This document shows positions 1-9,076 of a stretch of DNA of 64,000 nucleotides, in pieces. The number at the start of each line of letters is the position of its first letter. Position 1 is the first letter of the stretch. The notes under the pieces are model-generated. The model did no database searches. It saw only the letters and a list, made by a program, of their open reading frames with translations, and was not told where the DNA came from. The position numbers and the translations under genes were made by a program. The stretch spans positions 496,001 through 560,000 of the forward strand of contig NZ_BMHI01000004.1 in assembly GCF_014640635.1 (NCBI RefSeq). Direction: 5' to 3'. The stretch is from Flexivirga endophytica. GTDB lineage: Bacteria > Actinomycetota > Actinomycetes > Actinomycetales > Dermatophilaceae.

Positions 1-30
1 TGCCGCGTAGTCGAAAGCCGCGGGGATCAT
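1..30 (-). CDS. FAD-binding subunit of molybdenum hydroxylase (CoxM-like), first codons only
   Basis: Only the first ten codons are in the window, reading [10 protein letters not shown] on the minus strand from the ATG at 30. This resembles the usual start of CO-dehydrogenase medium (FAD) subunits. The start overlaps the stop of the large-subunit gene (TGA at 29-27), so the two are translationally coupled. The medium subunit would carry electrons from the Fe-S centres to FAD. The assignment rests on these few residues and the operon position (small, large, medium order), so it is an inference until the neighbouring sequence is seen. Confidence 0.6.
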   Translation of the reverse strand, partial: MIPAAFDYAA

Positions 31-2444
31 TGGTCTGCTCCTTCCGACGCGGAGCCGGTATCAACGGCTCGTCCGGCCGCGATGGCCGCGTAGACCCGTG
101 CCGGTGAGCACGGCATGACGATGTCCTTGACGCCGAACTGCCGCACGGCGTCGAGCACCGCATTGACCACCGCCGGTGTCGAGGCGATGGTGCCGGCTTC
201 ACCGACACCCTTGGTGCCCAACGTGTTTGTGGTCGCCGGCGTCGACGCGTGATGCGCGTCGAAGCTGATCAGGTCGGCTGCGCTCGGCACCAGATAGTCC
301 ACGAACGACCCGGAGACCAGCGTCCCGCGCTCGTCGAAGACTGCGTCCTCGAAGAGGGCCTGGGCGATGCCCTGCGCGAGTCCGCCGTGCACCTGTCCCT
401 CAACGATCAGCGGGTTGATGATGTTGCCGACATCATCGACGCAGGTGTATTTGCGCATCTTGATCTGACCGGTCTCGGTGTCCACCTCGACCGCGCACAA
501 GTGGGTGCCGTGCGGATAGTTGAAGTTGATCGGGTCGAAGGTGGCCTCGGCGTCGATCGACGGCTCCATCCCGTCCGGCAGGTTGTGCGCGGAGAACACC
601 GCACCGGCGACCTCCTGGATCGACAGGCCGGCATCGGTGCCCTTGACGCCGAACCGGCCGGCGCTGAACTCGATGTCGTCGACCGATGCCTCCAGCAGGT
701 GAGCGGCGACCGGCTTGGCCTTCTCCACCACCTTGTCGGCGGCACGCACCAGCGCCTCACCACCGACGACGAGGGAACGCGACCCGTAGGTGTCCAGTCC
801 CTTGACCGACACCTGCGTGTCACCGTGCAGGACCTCGACGTCCTCGAACGGGACACCGAGCCGGTCGGCGATGATCTGGCTGAAAGCGGTCTCGTGGCCC
901 TGCCCGTGGGCGCTCGTGCCGGTGACCACTTCGACCTTTCCGGTCGCCAGCATCCGCACCGACGCATGCTCCCAACCGCCCGCGCCGTAGTCGAGCGAGC
1001 CGAGCACCCGGGACGGAGCCAGGCCGCACATCTCGGTGAAGGTCGAGATGCCGATGCCCAGCTGCACCGGGTCGCGGGAGTCCCGGCGTCGTGCCTGCTC
1101 GGCACGCAGCTCGTCATACCCGAAGAACTCCTTGGCCGACGCGGTGGCGGCTTCGTAGTTGCCCGAGTCGTATTCGAGGCCGGCGACCGTGGTGAACGGG
1201 AACTCCTCGTGCTTGATCCAGTTCTTCTCGCGCAGCTCGAACGGGTCCATACCGAGCTCGTCGGCCAGGTCGCTCATCAGTCGCTCGATGGCGAACGTCG
1301 CCTCCGGACGCCCGGCGCCGCGGTAGGCGTCGGTCCACGTCTTGTTGGTCAGCACTGTCTGGCAGGCGAAGTGGTATGCCGGGATCTTGTAGATCGCGTT
1401 GTACATGAACGCACCCAGCACCGGGACACCGCCGCCCACGATCGCGACATACGACCCGAGGTCCGCGGTCAGCTCCACCTTGAGCCCGGTGACCTTGCCC
1501 TCCTTGGTCGCCGCGAGGGTGAGCTTCTGCCACTGGTCCCGCCCGTGGTGGGCGGCCATCATCGACTCCGAGCGTGTCTCGGTGAACTTCACCGGCTTGT
1601 GCAGCTGGCGGGCGATCCACCAGGCGAGCCATTCCTCCGGCGTGACCTGGAGCTTGCCGCCGAACCCACCTCCGACGTCCGGTGCGATGACCCGGATCTT
1701 GCTCTCCGGCACGCCCGTCGTGGCGGCCAGCGCGAAGCGCACGATGTGCGGCACCTGGGTCGCGGACCACATGGTCAACTGCTCGCCGGTCGGGTCGACG
1801 ACCACCGACCGCGGCTCCATGAACGCGGGGATGAGGCGGTTCTGGCGGAACTCACGCTCGATCACCACACCGTCGGAGCGGGCCGCGGAGATCGCCTCTT
1901 CGACGTCGCCACCGGTGCCGGCCTCCTTGGAGTCGAAGATCCACAGGGCCGACTTGTTGGTGCCCAGATCGGGATGCGCCAGCACCTTGTCGGCCACCGC
2001 GTCCTTCAGGTCCAGCGCTGCCGGCAACTCGTCGTAGTCGACGTCGACCATCTCGGCGGCATCCCGCGCAGCGGCCGCACTGCGTGCGACCACGACCGCG
2101 ACTATCTCGCCGGCGAAGCTGACCCGGTCGGCCGGCAACGGCGCGTGCACGGGAGCCTTCTGGTCCGGCGTGATGGGCCAAGCGTTGATCAGCACACCGG
2201 CCGACTCGTCCAGGTCGGCGGCGGTGTAGACCGCGACGACGTTGGACGCCTGCTTCGCCTCGCTGGTGTCGATCGCGGTGATCTTGGCGTGCGCGAACGG
2301 ACTGCGCACCATCGCAAGGTGCAACATGCCGGGCAGCACGATGTTGTCGGTGTAACGACTGCTGCCGGTGATCAGCCGCCGGTCCTCCTTGCGGCGCCGG
2401 TCCTTGCCGATCTCGGCCGCCGGGCGGTCATCGGTGACAGTCAT
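27..2444 (-). CDS. Molybdopterin-binding large subunit of a CO-dehydrogenase-like xanthine oxidase family enzyme (form II CoxL type)
   Basis: The 805-residue protein is the catalytic subunit of an S-L-M molybdenum hydroxylase. It holds the molybdopterin cytosine dinucleotide cofactor and would hydroxylate or oxidise its substrate using water. The N-terminal part is the xanthine-oxidase a/b hammerhead domain ([15 protein letters not shown]), followed by the two molybdopterin-binding domains with DVGGGFGGK and GTKGVGEAG-type loops. The active-site loop reads AYRGAGR at about residues 373-379. Genuine form I CO dehydrogenases have AYxCSFR with a copper-binding cysteine. The AYRGAGR form marks form II enzymes, whose substrates are mostly unknown, so CO oxidation should not be assumed. 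An open frame extends 25 codons upstream into the small-subunit gene. I chose the ATG at 2444 because it overlaps the small-subunit stop (ATGA) and gives MTVTDDRPA. Confidence 0.9.
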   Translation of the reverse strand: MTVTDDRPAAEIGKDRRRKEDRRLITGSSRYTDNIVLPGMLHLAMVRSPFAHAKITAIDTSEAKQASNVVAVYTAADLDESAGVLINAWPITPDQKAPVHAPLPADRVSFAGEIVAVVVARSAAAARDAAEMVDVDYDELPAALDLKDAVADKVLAHPDLGTNKSALWIFDSKEAGTGGDVEEAISAARSDGVVIEREFRQNRLIPAFMEPRSVVVDPTGEQLTMWSATQVPHIVRFALAATTGVPESKIRVIAPDVGGGFGGKLQVTPEEWLAWWIARQLHKPVKFTETRSESMMAAHHGRDQWQKLTLAATKEGKVTGLKVELTADLGSYVAIVGGGVPVLGAFMYNAIYKIPAYHFACQTVLTNKTWTDAYRGAGRPEATFAIERLMSDLADELGMDPFELREKNWIKHEEFPFTTVAGLEYDSGNYEAATASAKEFFGYDELRAEQARRRDSRDPVQLGIGISTFTEMCGLAPSRVLGSLDYGAGGWEHASVRMLATGKVEVVTGTSAHGQGHETAFSQIIADRLGVPFEDVEVLHGDTQVSVKGLDTYGSRSLVVGGEALVRAADKVVEKAKPVAAHLLEASVDDIEFSAGRFGVKGTDAGLSIQEVAGAVFSAHNLPDGMEPSIDAEATFDPINFNYPHGTHLCAVEVDTETGQIKMRKYTCVDDVGNIINPLIVEGQVHGGLAQGIAQALFEDAVFDERGTLVSGSFVDYLVPSAADLISFDAHHASTPATTNTLGTKGVGEAGTIASTPAVVNAVLDAVRQFGVKDIVMPCSPARVYAAIAAGRAVDTGSASEGADQ

Positions 2445-2926
2445 GCCTGGGCTCCCTTCCCGGCGGCCGCTGCGGTCTGCACCGCGCGGACGATGTTGTG
2501 GTAGCCCGTGCAGCGGCACAGGTTGCCTTCCAGGCCCTCGCGGATCTCTTGCTCGCTGGGGTCAGGGTTCTCGCCCAGCAGGTCGACCGAGCGCATGATC
2601 ATGCCCGGTGTGCAGAACCCGCACTGCAGTGCGTGGCACTCGTGGAAGGCCGCCTGCATCGGGTGCAGCTCGCCTCCGTCATACGTGTCGGCGAGTCCTT
2701 CGATCGTGGTGACCTCGGAGCCGTCCGCCTGGACGGCGAGCATGTTGCACGACTTCACCGCATGCCCGTCGAGGTGCACCGTGCAGGCACCGCAGTTGCT
2801 GGTGTCGCAACCGATGAGAGTGCCTGTCTTTCCAAGCTTTTCGCGCAAGAACTGCACGAGCAGCATCCGTGGCTCCACGTCATCGGAGACCTTGCTTCCG
2901 TCGACGGTGAGTTCGATCTTCGTCAT
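2441..2926 (-). CDS. 2Fe-2S iron-sulfur subunit of molybdenum hydroxylase (CoxS-like)
   Basis: The 161-residue protein carries two [2Fe-2S] clusters that pass electrons from the molybdenum site to the FAD subunit. The N-terminal plant-ferredoxin-like cluster is seen as [15 protein letters not shown] with a further Cys in KSCN. The C-terminal four-helix cluster is seen as QCGFCTPGM and [11 protein letters not shown]. Length and cysteine pattern match the family. A GTG two codons earlier is possible, but the ATG at 2926 has a GAAGGG ribosome site seven bases upstream, so it is preferred. The gene leads the structural operon and overlaps the large-subunit gene by four bases. Confidence 0.92.
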   Translation of the reverse strand: MTKIELTVDGSKVSDDVEPRMLLVQFLREKLGKTGTLIGCDTSNCGACTVHLDGHAVKSCNMLAVQADGSEVTTIEGLADTYDGGELHPMQAAFHECHALQCGFCTPGMIMRSVDLLGENPDPSEQEIREGLEGNLCRCTGYHNIVRAVQTAAAAGKGAQA

Positions 2927-3001
2927 GTCCACACCCTTCGCAGTACGCAGGCTTCTGGCGTCAGTCTCGAACCTAGGCTGCGCTGGTTGGCCGAAGGTTG
3001 G

Positions 3002-4234
3002 CTAGCGTCTTGCCGCTGCCAACCGCCCCCGCAACAACGGAACGGCACGATGTGTGTCGGCACCGATCCGCCGCAGACACGTCTCGAGCACCTCCGCGTC
3101 ATAGGGGGCGATCTCGCTGTAACCCAGTACGGCGTCCGGGTCGGGATCGGCGAGCAGTGCCTCCCGCACCGCGACGGCGACCACTTCGGCCAGCTCGCTC
3201 AGCGCGGGCGAGTTGGTGCCTGGCATCAGGTCACCGCCGTATGCCGTCACGGCCGCGAGCACGCGCCCGCGGCGCACCTGCTCCAGCACTTCGTCGACGT
3301 CGACGCTGACCGGCAGCATCAGCCGGTATGGCCGGGACGAGATCGCGCCGCCGAGAGTGGATCTCAGGTGCGACACCTCGGCCTTGAGGGTCGAGACGCT
3401 GACACCGGCGTCGCCGTAGAGCATCGCGTGCAATCGCTCCAGGGACAGGCCCTCCGGGTGCAACGCGAGTAGGGCGAGGATCTCGGTCTGCCGACGGTTG
3501 AGCAGCAGTCGTTGGCCGTCGAGCCGTGCCTCGGCGGCGCCCAGCAGCGTCAGTGCGAGGCCCTGATCGGACACCGGCGGGCCGAGCCTCGGGTGTTGCC
3601 GGGTATCGGGCAGGGCGCTCTCGATCATCTGGGCCATCAGCCGTGCCGTCGCCAACCCGATCGGGTGCGCACGGTCCCACGTGGTCGACAGGTCGATGAC
3701 GCCCAGCCGCTCACCGGTCGCCGGGTCGTGCACCGGCGCCGCCCAGCAGACCCAGTTGTGCACGATCGGCGAGAAGTGCTCGGCCGAAAAGACGGTCGCC
3801 GGCCGGTCGAGCCGACCGGCCAGGTCCAGCGCGTTGGTGCCGACGCTCGCGTCGTCCCAGCGACCGCCCGCTACGAAGTTGACGGTCTCGGCCTTGCGCC
3901 GCATCACCCGACCGCCATACGTCCACAGGATGCGGGTGCGGGTGTCGGTGACCGCCAGGACGAGGTCACCGTCCTCGGCGCTGCGGCGTAGTTCGTGCTC
4001 GACCGCCGACACGGCGGCCTGCAGCGGTGAGTCCTGCCAGAAGGCCGCCGTGTCGTGCTCGTCGGCGAGCGGAGCACCGTGGACCTGCAGTCCGGTGCCC
4101 TGCGCGGACCGGCGCCAGCTGGACAGGATCTCGGGACGCACGCCTACGGCGTCGTCTCCCTGTTGGACGAATGCCGTCCACGCCCGCACGGCGTCCAGCC
4201 GCCGGTCACGCAACGACGTCGCGGTGTGATCCAT
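3002..4234 (-). CDS. GAF-domain transcriptional regulator (AcoR-like sensor part, winged-helix C-terminus)
   Basis: The 410-residue protein looks like a ligand-sensing regulator of the downstream molybdenum hydroxylase genes. The N-terminal part ([11 protein letters not shown]) and the GAF-like middle ([38 protein letters not shown]) closely resemble the sensor region of AcoR-type activators. It has no sigma-54 AAA+ domain and no Fis helix. From about residue 240 it has a winged-helix-like segment ([34 protein letters not shown]), similar to the effector part of OmpR/SARP proteins. It lies 75 bp upstream of the small-subunit gene and 54 bp downstream of xdhC, all on the same strand. The ligand is unknown. 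Sensor similarity is clear, and control of this locus is inferred from position. Confidence 0.75.
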   Translation of the reverse strand: MDHTATSLRDRRLDAVRAWTAFVQQGDDAVGVRPEILSSWRRSAQGTGLQVHGAPLADEHDTAAFWQDSPLQAAVSAVEHELRRSAEDGDLVLAVTDTRTRILWTYGGRVMRRKAETVNFVAGGRWDDASVGTNALDLAGRLDRPATVFSAEHFSPIVHNWVCWAAPVHDPATGERLGVIDLSTTWDRAHPIGLATARLMAQMIESALPDTRQHPRLGPPVSDQGLALTLLGAAEARLDGQRLLLNRRQTEILALLALHPEGLSLERLHAMLYGDAGVSVSTLKAEVSHLRSTLGGAISSRPYRLMLPVSVDVDEVLEQVRRGRVLAAVTAYGGDLMPGTNSPALSELAEVVAVAVREALLADPDPDAVLGYSEIAPYDAEVLETCLRRIGADTHRAVPLLRGRLAAARR

Positions 4235-4249
4235 GGTCCGTGCCCCTCC

Positions 4250-4269
4250 ATTGTGATCACCACCACAAT
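4250..4269. promoter_or_regulatory. Perfect dyad ATTGTG-N8-CACAAT upstream of the GAF regulator
   Basis: A perfect 6-bp inverted repeat with an 8-bp spacer sits in the 54-bp gap between xdhC and the regulator gene, 16-35 bases before the regulator start. It is AT-rich in GC-rich surroundings. Size and position suit an operator for a dimeric regulator, perhaps the adjacent GAF protein. Binding is inferred only. Confidence 0.4.
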
Positions 4270-4288
4270 ATCCCGCGCACTGCCCGGA

Positions 4289-5407
4289 TCAGGCGTGAAT
4301 GCGACCTTCCGTCTCGCCCAGTCGGTTGCCGCTGCCGCCCCATTGCCGCGCGATGATCTCGGCGGCGATGCTGATGGCGGTCTCCTCCGGTGTGCGTGCT
4401 CCGAGATCGAGACCGACCGGGCTGTGCAGGCGGGCCAGCGACTCCTCCGGAACACCGATCTCACGCAACCGGGCCAGCCGATCCTCGTGAGTCCGTCGCG
4501 AACCCATCGCTCCGATGTAGGCGACCTCGGGAGCCTGCAGCGCGACCTCCAACAGCGGCACGTCGAACTTGTGGTCGTGCGTCAGCACGGTGAGCACGGT
4601 GCGGGTGTCGATCCGGCCGGCCTCGATCTCGCCGCCCAGGTAGCGGTGCGGCCAGTCGACGATCACCTCGTCGGCGTCGGGGAAGCGGGACTTGGTCGCG
4701 AAGACCGGCCGCGCGTCGCAGACGGTGACGCGGTAGCCGAGGAACGAGCCGACCTTCGCGACGGCGGCAGCGAAGTCGATGGCGCCGAACACGAGCATCC
4801 GGGGTGGCGGCGCGAACGACGAGACGAAGACCCGCATGCCGTCGTCGAGCCGCTGCCCGTCGGCGCCATACGTCAGGGTCGCGTTGCGGCCGCTGGCCAG
4901 CAGGCCGAGCGCGTCGTCGGCTATCGCGGAGTTCGCCCGGTCGCTGCCGATGTCGCCGATCGGATCCTGGCCGGGTCGGATCACCATCCGCCGCCCGATC
5001 CAGGCCGCATCGGGGTGATCGACCACCGTGGCCACCGCGACGGGCCGGTCGTGCTCGATGTCGTCGGCGACCGCGGCCAACTCGGGGAAGGTGGTCTTGT
5101 CGATCTTCTCGACATACACGTCGAGGATGCCGCCGCACGTGAGGCCGACCGCGAACGCGTCGTCGTCGGAGACGCCATACCGCTGCAGTACGGGAGTCCC
5201 GGACTCCAGCACTTCGCCGGCCAACTCGTAGACCGCGCCCTCGACACACCCGCCGGAGACCGAGCCGACGGCTTCGCCACCGGGCCCGACAAGCATCGAG
5301 GCACCCGGTGGTCGTGGCGCCGACCGGAATGTGGCCACGACGGTGCCGACGCCGACCGTGTCGCCCTTGTCATACCACTGCATGAGCTCAGCAAGCACTT
5401 CACGCAT
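4289..5407 (-). CDS. XdhC/CoxI family molybdenum cofactor maturation protein
   Basis: The 372-residue protein belongs to the XdhC/CoxI family, which binds molybdenum cofactor, protects it and helps insert the sulfurated form into xanthine-oxidase-family enzymes. The N-terminal CoxI domain shows ATFRSAPRPPGASMLV and SVSGGCVEGAVYE. The C-terminal Rossmann-like XdhC domain shows MLVFGAIDFAAAVAKVGSF, VCDARPVFA, VLTHDHKFD and AYIGAMGSRRTH. The start overlaps the end of the coxE-like gene by eight bases. It fits the maturation part of the locus and very probably serves the hydroxylase encoded downstream. Confidence 0.92.
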   Translation of the reverse strand: MREVLAELMQWYDKGDTVGVGTVVATFRSAPRPPGASMLVGPGGEAVGSVSGGCVEGAVYELAGEVLESGTPVLQRYGVSDDDAFAVGLTCGGILDVYVEKIDKTTFPELAAVADDIEHDRPVAVATVVDHPDAAWIGRRMVIRPGQDPIGDIGSDRANSAIADDALGLLASGRNATLTYGADGQRLDDGMRVFVSSFAPPPRMLVFGAIDFAAAVAKVGSFLGYRVTVCDARPVFATKSRFPDADEVIVDWPHRYLGGEIEAGRIDTRTVLTVLTHDHKFDVPLLEVALQAPEVAYIGAMGSRRTHEDRLARLREIGVPEESLARLHSPVGLDLGARTPEETAISIAAEIIARQWGGSGNRLGETEGRIHA

Positions 5408-6515
5408 TGCCGACCACCTCCAACACCTGCTCGAACGAACGCAGCGAATGCCCGGCTACGAACTGGTCGCAGTGCGGGAGCACCGCGACGATGCCTTGCT
5501 GGACCGGTTGGTACCCGTCCTTACCGCGATGCGGGTTGACCCACACCACCCGGTGAGCCAGTCGGCCCAACCGGGCCATCTGTTCACCGAGCAGCTGCGC
5601 GTCGCCTCGCTCCCAGCCGTCACTGAAGACAACGACCACGGCACCACGTGCCATTCCGCGGGCGCCCCAACGGTCCAGGAAAGCTTCGAGGGTCTCCCCC
5701 AGCCGGGTGCCGCCCGCCCAGTCGGGCACCTCGTCGCCGGCGCGCACCAGGGCCCGATCCGGGTCGGCCGTGCGCAGCGCGGCAGTGATCCGGGTGAGCC
5801 GGGTGCCGAGTGTGAACGCCTCGACCGGCGCGTTCGTGCGGACCAGCGTGTGCGCCAGCCGCAGCAGCGCGTCGGCATACGGCCGCATGCTCGCCGACAC
5901 GTCGACGAGCAGCACGACCCGGCGTGGCTCGGTGCCACGGCGGCGGTGTTGCACCAGCCCGGGCTCACCCATCAGCCGCAACGAACTGCGCAACGTGCGC
6001 TGCAGGTCGACGTCGCCGCGCCGCCACGGTGTATGGCGCGCTGCTCGCCGCATCGGCGGCCGGGGCCGGAGCGCCCGGATCATCGCGTCGAGGATCGCCT
6101 TCTGGGCCGCGTCCATCGCCGCGACGTCCCGATGCCGGAGGATCTCGGCCTCCGACGCGGCCGCCTGCACGACGTCACGCTCACCCTCGCCACCGGACTC
6201 CCCCGCGTCGTCGGTCACCGGTAACGGCGCCGCCACGTCCTCGCGTCGATCGCGCGGGATCGTGCGGGGCAACTCGGACCGGTCGCCGAACCAGGCCTCG
6301 AAGACCCGGTCGTAGCGTTCCAGGTCGTCCGGGCCGGAGCAGAGCGTGGCGCGGCCGGCGACATACACCGCCTCGGGGTCGGTCAGGCCGACGATCGAGG
6401 TCGCGGTCAAGAAGGTGGCGGACCGGTCCTGGGTCACCCGGACACCGGCCGCGCGCAGCGCACGGGCGAAGCCGAGCAGGATCTGCTCGGGGTCGTGGTG
6501 CGTGGGTGTGGTCAT
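5400..6515 (-). CDS. VWA-domain protein, CoxE family
   Basis: The 371-residue protein belongs to the CoxE/YehP family, which contains a von Willebrand A domain and partners a MoxR ATPase in assembling the active site of Mo hydroxylases. The MIDAS metal site is visible as LLVDVSASM (DxSxS), with a later FSDGWERGD that supplies the conserved Asp. The open frame runs upstream to 7190, but that part is antisense-like coding of the AAA+ gene. The ATG at 6515 overlaps the stop of the ATPase gene (ATGA) and gives MTTPTHHDPEQ. In relatives CoxD and CoxE act together on cofactor maturation. That role is taken from family knowledge and gene order. Confidence 0.88.
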   Translation of the reverse strand: MTTPTHHDPEQILLGFARALRAAGVRVTQDRSATFLTATSIVGLTDPEAVYVAGRATLCSGPDDLERYDRVFEAWFGDRSELPRTIPRDRREDVAAPLPVTDDAGESGGEGERDVVQAAASEAEILRHRDVAAMDAAQKAILDAMIRALRPRPPMRRAARHTPWRRGDVDLQRTLRSSLRLMGEPGLVQHRRRGTEPRRVVLLVDVSASMRPYADALLRLAHTLVRTNAPVEAFTLGTRLTRITAALRTADPDRALVRAGDEVPDWAGGTRLGETLEAFLDRWGARGMARGAVVVVFSDGWERGDAQLLGEQMARLGRLAHRVVWVNPHRGKDGYQPVQQGIVAVLPHCDQFVAGHSLRSFEQVLEVVGNA

Positions 6516-7384
6516 CTCGCGAGCATCCGGTCCAGGACGTGCTTGACCCGGTCGGTGTCCTCGCGATACTTCACCACCGCTCCGAGCGTCGCGGCCGCCT
6601 GCTCGAGATCGAGCTCGCTGGTGCCAAGACGGCGCAGGGCTCGTGCCCAGTCCAGCGTCTCGGCGACCCCTGGGGGCTTCAGCAGATGCTCGTTGCGCAG
6701 CTCCTGGACGACCTCCACCACCTGACGGGCCAGCGCCTCCGGCACGTCGGGCTCGCGGGAGCGAACGATCGCGACCTCGCGCTCCAGACCGGGGTGATCG
6801 ATCCAGTGGTAGAGGCAGCGTCGCTTGAGCGCGTCGTGCAACTCGCGGGTGCGGTTGGAGGTCAGCACGACGGTCGGCGGCGTGGCAGCGGCGACGGTGC
6901 CGAGCTCGGGGATGCTCACCGCCCAGGTCGACAGCACTTCGAGCAGGAACGCCTCGAACTCGTCGTCGGCCCGGTCGACCTCGTCGATCAGCAGCACCGC
7001 CGGGGACTCGCGCAGCGCGCGCAGCACCGGGCGCGCGAGCAGGAAGCGCTCGTCGAAGAGGGACTTCTCCGCCTCCGCAGGGTCCAGCGAGCCGTCCTTG
7101 GTCGCGGCCTCCAGAGTTCGAAGGTGCAGGATCTGGCGCGGGAAGTCCCAGTCGTAGAGCGCCTGTGCTGCGTCGATGCCCTCGTAACACTGCAGCCTGA
7201 TCAGCGGCACGTCGTGGATCTGTGCCAACGCCTCGGCCAGTGCCGTCTTACCGGTGCCCGGCTCACCTTCGAGCAACAGCGGACGGGCCATCTCACCGGC
7301 GAGGAACGTCACGGTCGCCAGTGCCGAGTCACTCAGATAACCGGTCCGCTCCAGCGCCCGTGTCACCTCGGTCGGTGAATTCAT
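6512..7384 (-). CDS. MoxR-family AAA+ ATPase (CoxD-like)
   Basis: The 290-residue AAA+ chaperone-type ATPase has Walker A GEPGTGKT at residues 40-47 and Walker B LLIDEVDRAD. The sensor region VLTSNRTRELHDALKRRC follows, and the C-terminal helical lid completes a MoxR fold. In carboxydotrophs CoxD helps build the sulfurated metal centre of the hydroxylase together with the CoxE VWA protein, here encoded directly downstream with a four-base overlap. The nucleotidyltransferase gene ends 13 bp upstream, so all four maturation genes are probably one transcript. Confidence 0.9.
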   Translation of the reverse strand: MNSPTEVTRALERTGYLSDSALATVTFLAGEMARPLLLEGEPGTGKTALAEALAQIHDVPLIRLQCYEGIDAAQALYDWDFPRQILHLRTLEAATKDGSLDPAEAEKSLFDERFLLARPVLRALRESPAVLLIDEVDRADDEFEAFLLEVLSTWAVSIPELGTVAAATPPTVVLTSNRTRELHDALKRRCLYHWIDHPGLEREVAIVRSREPDVPEALARQVVEVVQELRNEHLLKPPGVAETLDWARALRRLGTSELDLEQAAATLGAVVKYREDTDRVKHVLDRMLAR

Positions 7385-7397
7385 GACGTCAGGTTAA

Positions 7398-7979
7398 TCA
7401 TCGGCTGGTTGGCGACGGGTTGGCTTGCGGGTCGTCGGGCCGATCCACGTCCCGACCGGTCGCGAGGTCGCCGCACTCGATGAACTCCGGCCGATGGGCG
7501 CGCAGGTAGTCGCGTGCGCCGCGATCGCCGGTCGCACCGGCCAGCACACCGTCCCAGTGATCGCGTCCCAGCAGCACGGGGTGGCCGGGCACGCCGTCGT
7601 ATGTCGCCCGCGCCAGCACACTGCTTGTGTCCGGCCGCGCGAGCACTCGCTGTATGACGTCAGGCCCGACGTCAGGCAGATCGACAAGGGTGAGCAGACA
7701 ACGGGTTTCGTCGGTCAGCGCGGTCAGGCCCGCCCGCAGCGAGGCGCTCATCCCGGTGTCCCAGTCGTGCGCGACCACGACCTCAGGTGGCCCGGCGGTG
7801 ACGTCTGTGTCGGCGAGGAGCTGGCGGGCCTCGTCCGCCGCGGCGCCCAGCACGACGACGACGCGGTCGCACGCGGCGACGCTGCCGATCGCGTGGGCCA
7901 GCCACCCCTCGACCAGTGCCTTCGGCCTGCCCATGCGACGTCCGGCACCGGCGGCCAGCACCACTCCTGCGGTCGTCAT
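7398..7979 (-). CDS. MocA/MobA-like molybdenum cofactor nucleotidyltransferase
   Basis: The 193-residue protein has the nucleotidyltransferase signature VLAAGAGRRMGRPKALV at its N-terminus and the metal-binding LLTLVDLPDVGPDV in the middle. Proteins of this kind beside cox/xdh genes usually transfer CMP to molybdopterin, giving the dinucleotide cofactor used by the xanthine oxidase family. CTP specificity is inferred from context. The ATG at 7979 is chosen over an upstream start at 8030 because it places the signature at residues 5-21, as is usual. It is the first gene of the maturation set. Confidence 0.85.
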   Translation of the reverse strand: MTTAGVVLAAGAGRRMGRPKALVEGWLAHAIGSVAACDRVVVVLGAAADEARQLLADTDVTAGPPEVVVAHDWDTGMSASLRAGLTALTDETRCLLTLVDLPDVGPDVIQRVLARPDTSSVLARATYDGVPGHPVLLGRDHWDGVLAGATGDRGARDYLRAHRPEFIECGDLATGRDVDRPDDPQANPSPTSR

Positions 7980-8067
7980 GAGGCCAGTATGGCGTCGCTC
8001 GCCAACGCCATCTCGCACCGTGGGTCGCACTGCGTCATACGGGCTCGGGACCTAGGGTTGCCGGGTC

Positions 8068-9069
8068 ATGCATCCACTCGCGAAACTCCGTGTAGACGGC
8101 TTCATCGTGGCCATCCTGGCCACGGTGGTCCTCGCGAGCGTCCTGCCCGCCAGTGCGGGTTTCGCCCCGACGCTCGACCACGTCGTCACGGCTGCGATCG
8201 CACTGCTCTTCTTCCTGTACGGCGCGCGGATGCACCCACAGGAGGCGATCCGCGGCTTGCGGCACTGGCGGCTGCACACGCTGATCCTCGCCTTCACCTT
8301 CCTCGTCTTCCCCGTGCTGGGGATCTGCCTGCGGGTGCTGGAGCCGCACCTGCTCAGTCCCAGTCTCTACACGGGGGTGCTCTATCTGACGCTCGTGCCG
8401 TCGACGGTGCAGTCGTCGATCGCCTTCACGTCGATCGCTCGTGGCAACGTCGCCGGAGCGATCGTCAGCGCCTCCGCCTCCAACCTGCTCGGGGTCTTCC
8501 TGACTCCGCTGCTGGTGATCGCGATGACCGGCATCGGAGTGATCGGGGGTGGCGGCAGCATCTCGATCAGCGGCCATCAGATGATCGACATCTGCCTGCA
8601 GATCCTGGCGCCGTTCATCATCGGTCAACTCGCCCGGCCGCTGGTCGGGTCATTCGTCGAGACGCACAAGGCGCAGCTGAAGTATGTCGATCGCGGCTCG
8701 ATCGTCCTGGTCGTCTACGCCGCTTTCAGCGCGGGCGTCCGCCAGGGCATCTGGAGCGCGGTCGAGCCGGGACAGATCGTCTTCCTCATCGTCCTGTCGA
8801 TCGTGCTGGTCGCCGTCATGCTGTGGCTCACGTGGTACGTGGCGGAGCGGTTCGGCTTCGGCCGCGCCGACTGCATCGCGGTGCAGTTCTGCGGGACCAA
8901 GAAGAGCCTTGCGAGCGGACTCCCCATGGCCGCAGTGCTTTTCGCCGGGCATCAGGTCAGCATCATCGTTCTGCCGCTGATGGTCTTCCATCAGGTCCAG
9001 CTGATGATGTGCTCCTGGTTGGCGGCGCGGTATGCCGGGGACACCGACGCCGAACCGGCGCCTGCCTGA
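8068..9069 (+). CDS. Bile acid:sodium symporter-like membrane carrier (SBF-like)
   Basis: The 333-residue integral membrane protein belongs to the SBF-like family (YfeH type). About nine or ten hydrophobic helices are visible, including FIVAILATVVLASVLP, ITAALLFFLYGARMHP-like and LILAFTFLVFPVLGICL stretches. The conserved segments TLVPSTVQSSIAFTS and AVQFCGTKKSLASGLPMA match the crossover regions of the ASBT fold. The substrate cannot be told from sequence. It is transcribed away from the molybdenum locus and converges on the glycosidase gene with only seven bases between stops. Confidence 0.85.
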   Translation: MHPLAKLRVDGFIVAILATVVLASVLPASAGFAPTLDHVVTAAIALLFFLYGARMHPQEAIRGLRHWRLHTLILAFTFLVFPVLGICLRVLEPHLLSPSLYTGVLYLTLVPSTVQSSIAFTSIARGNVAGAIVSASASNLLGVFLTPLLVIAMTGIGVIGGGGSISISGHQMIDICLQILAPFIIGQLARPLVGSFVETHKAQLKYVDRGSIVLVVYAAFSAGVRQGIWSAVEPGQIVFLIVLSIVLVAVMLWLTWYVAERFGFGRADCIAVQFCGTKKSLASGLPMAAVLFAGHQVSIIVLPLMVFHQVQLMMCSWLAARYAGDTDAEPAPA

Positions 9070-9076
9070 GCAGCCC

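Noticed and set aside
27-2444. Carbon monoxide dehydrogenase proper
   Set aside because: The active-site loop is AYRGAGR and not AYxCSFR, so CO oxidation is not supported.
249-2504. Long plus-strand open frame of 751 codons over the large-subunit gene
   Set aside because: It is antisense to the CoxL-like gene, with composition (Asp/Arg/Gly/Val/His) typical of reverse-strand frames in GC-rich DNA and no domain.
27-2519. 830-residue form of the large subunit
   Set aside because: The extra 25 residues overlap the small-subunit gene; the coupled ATG at 2444 is supported by family length.
5400-7190. 596-residue form of the CoxE-like protein
   Set aside because: The extension lies on the AAA+ gene in another frame and is Arg/Gly-rich; the ATG at 6515 overlaps the preceding stop.
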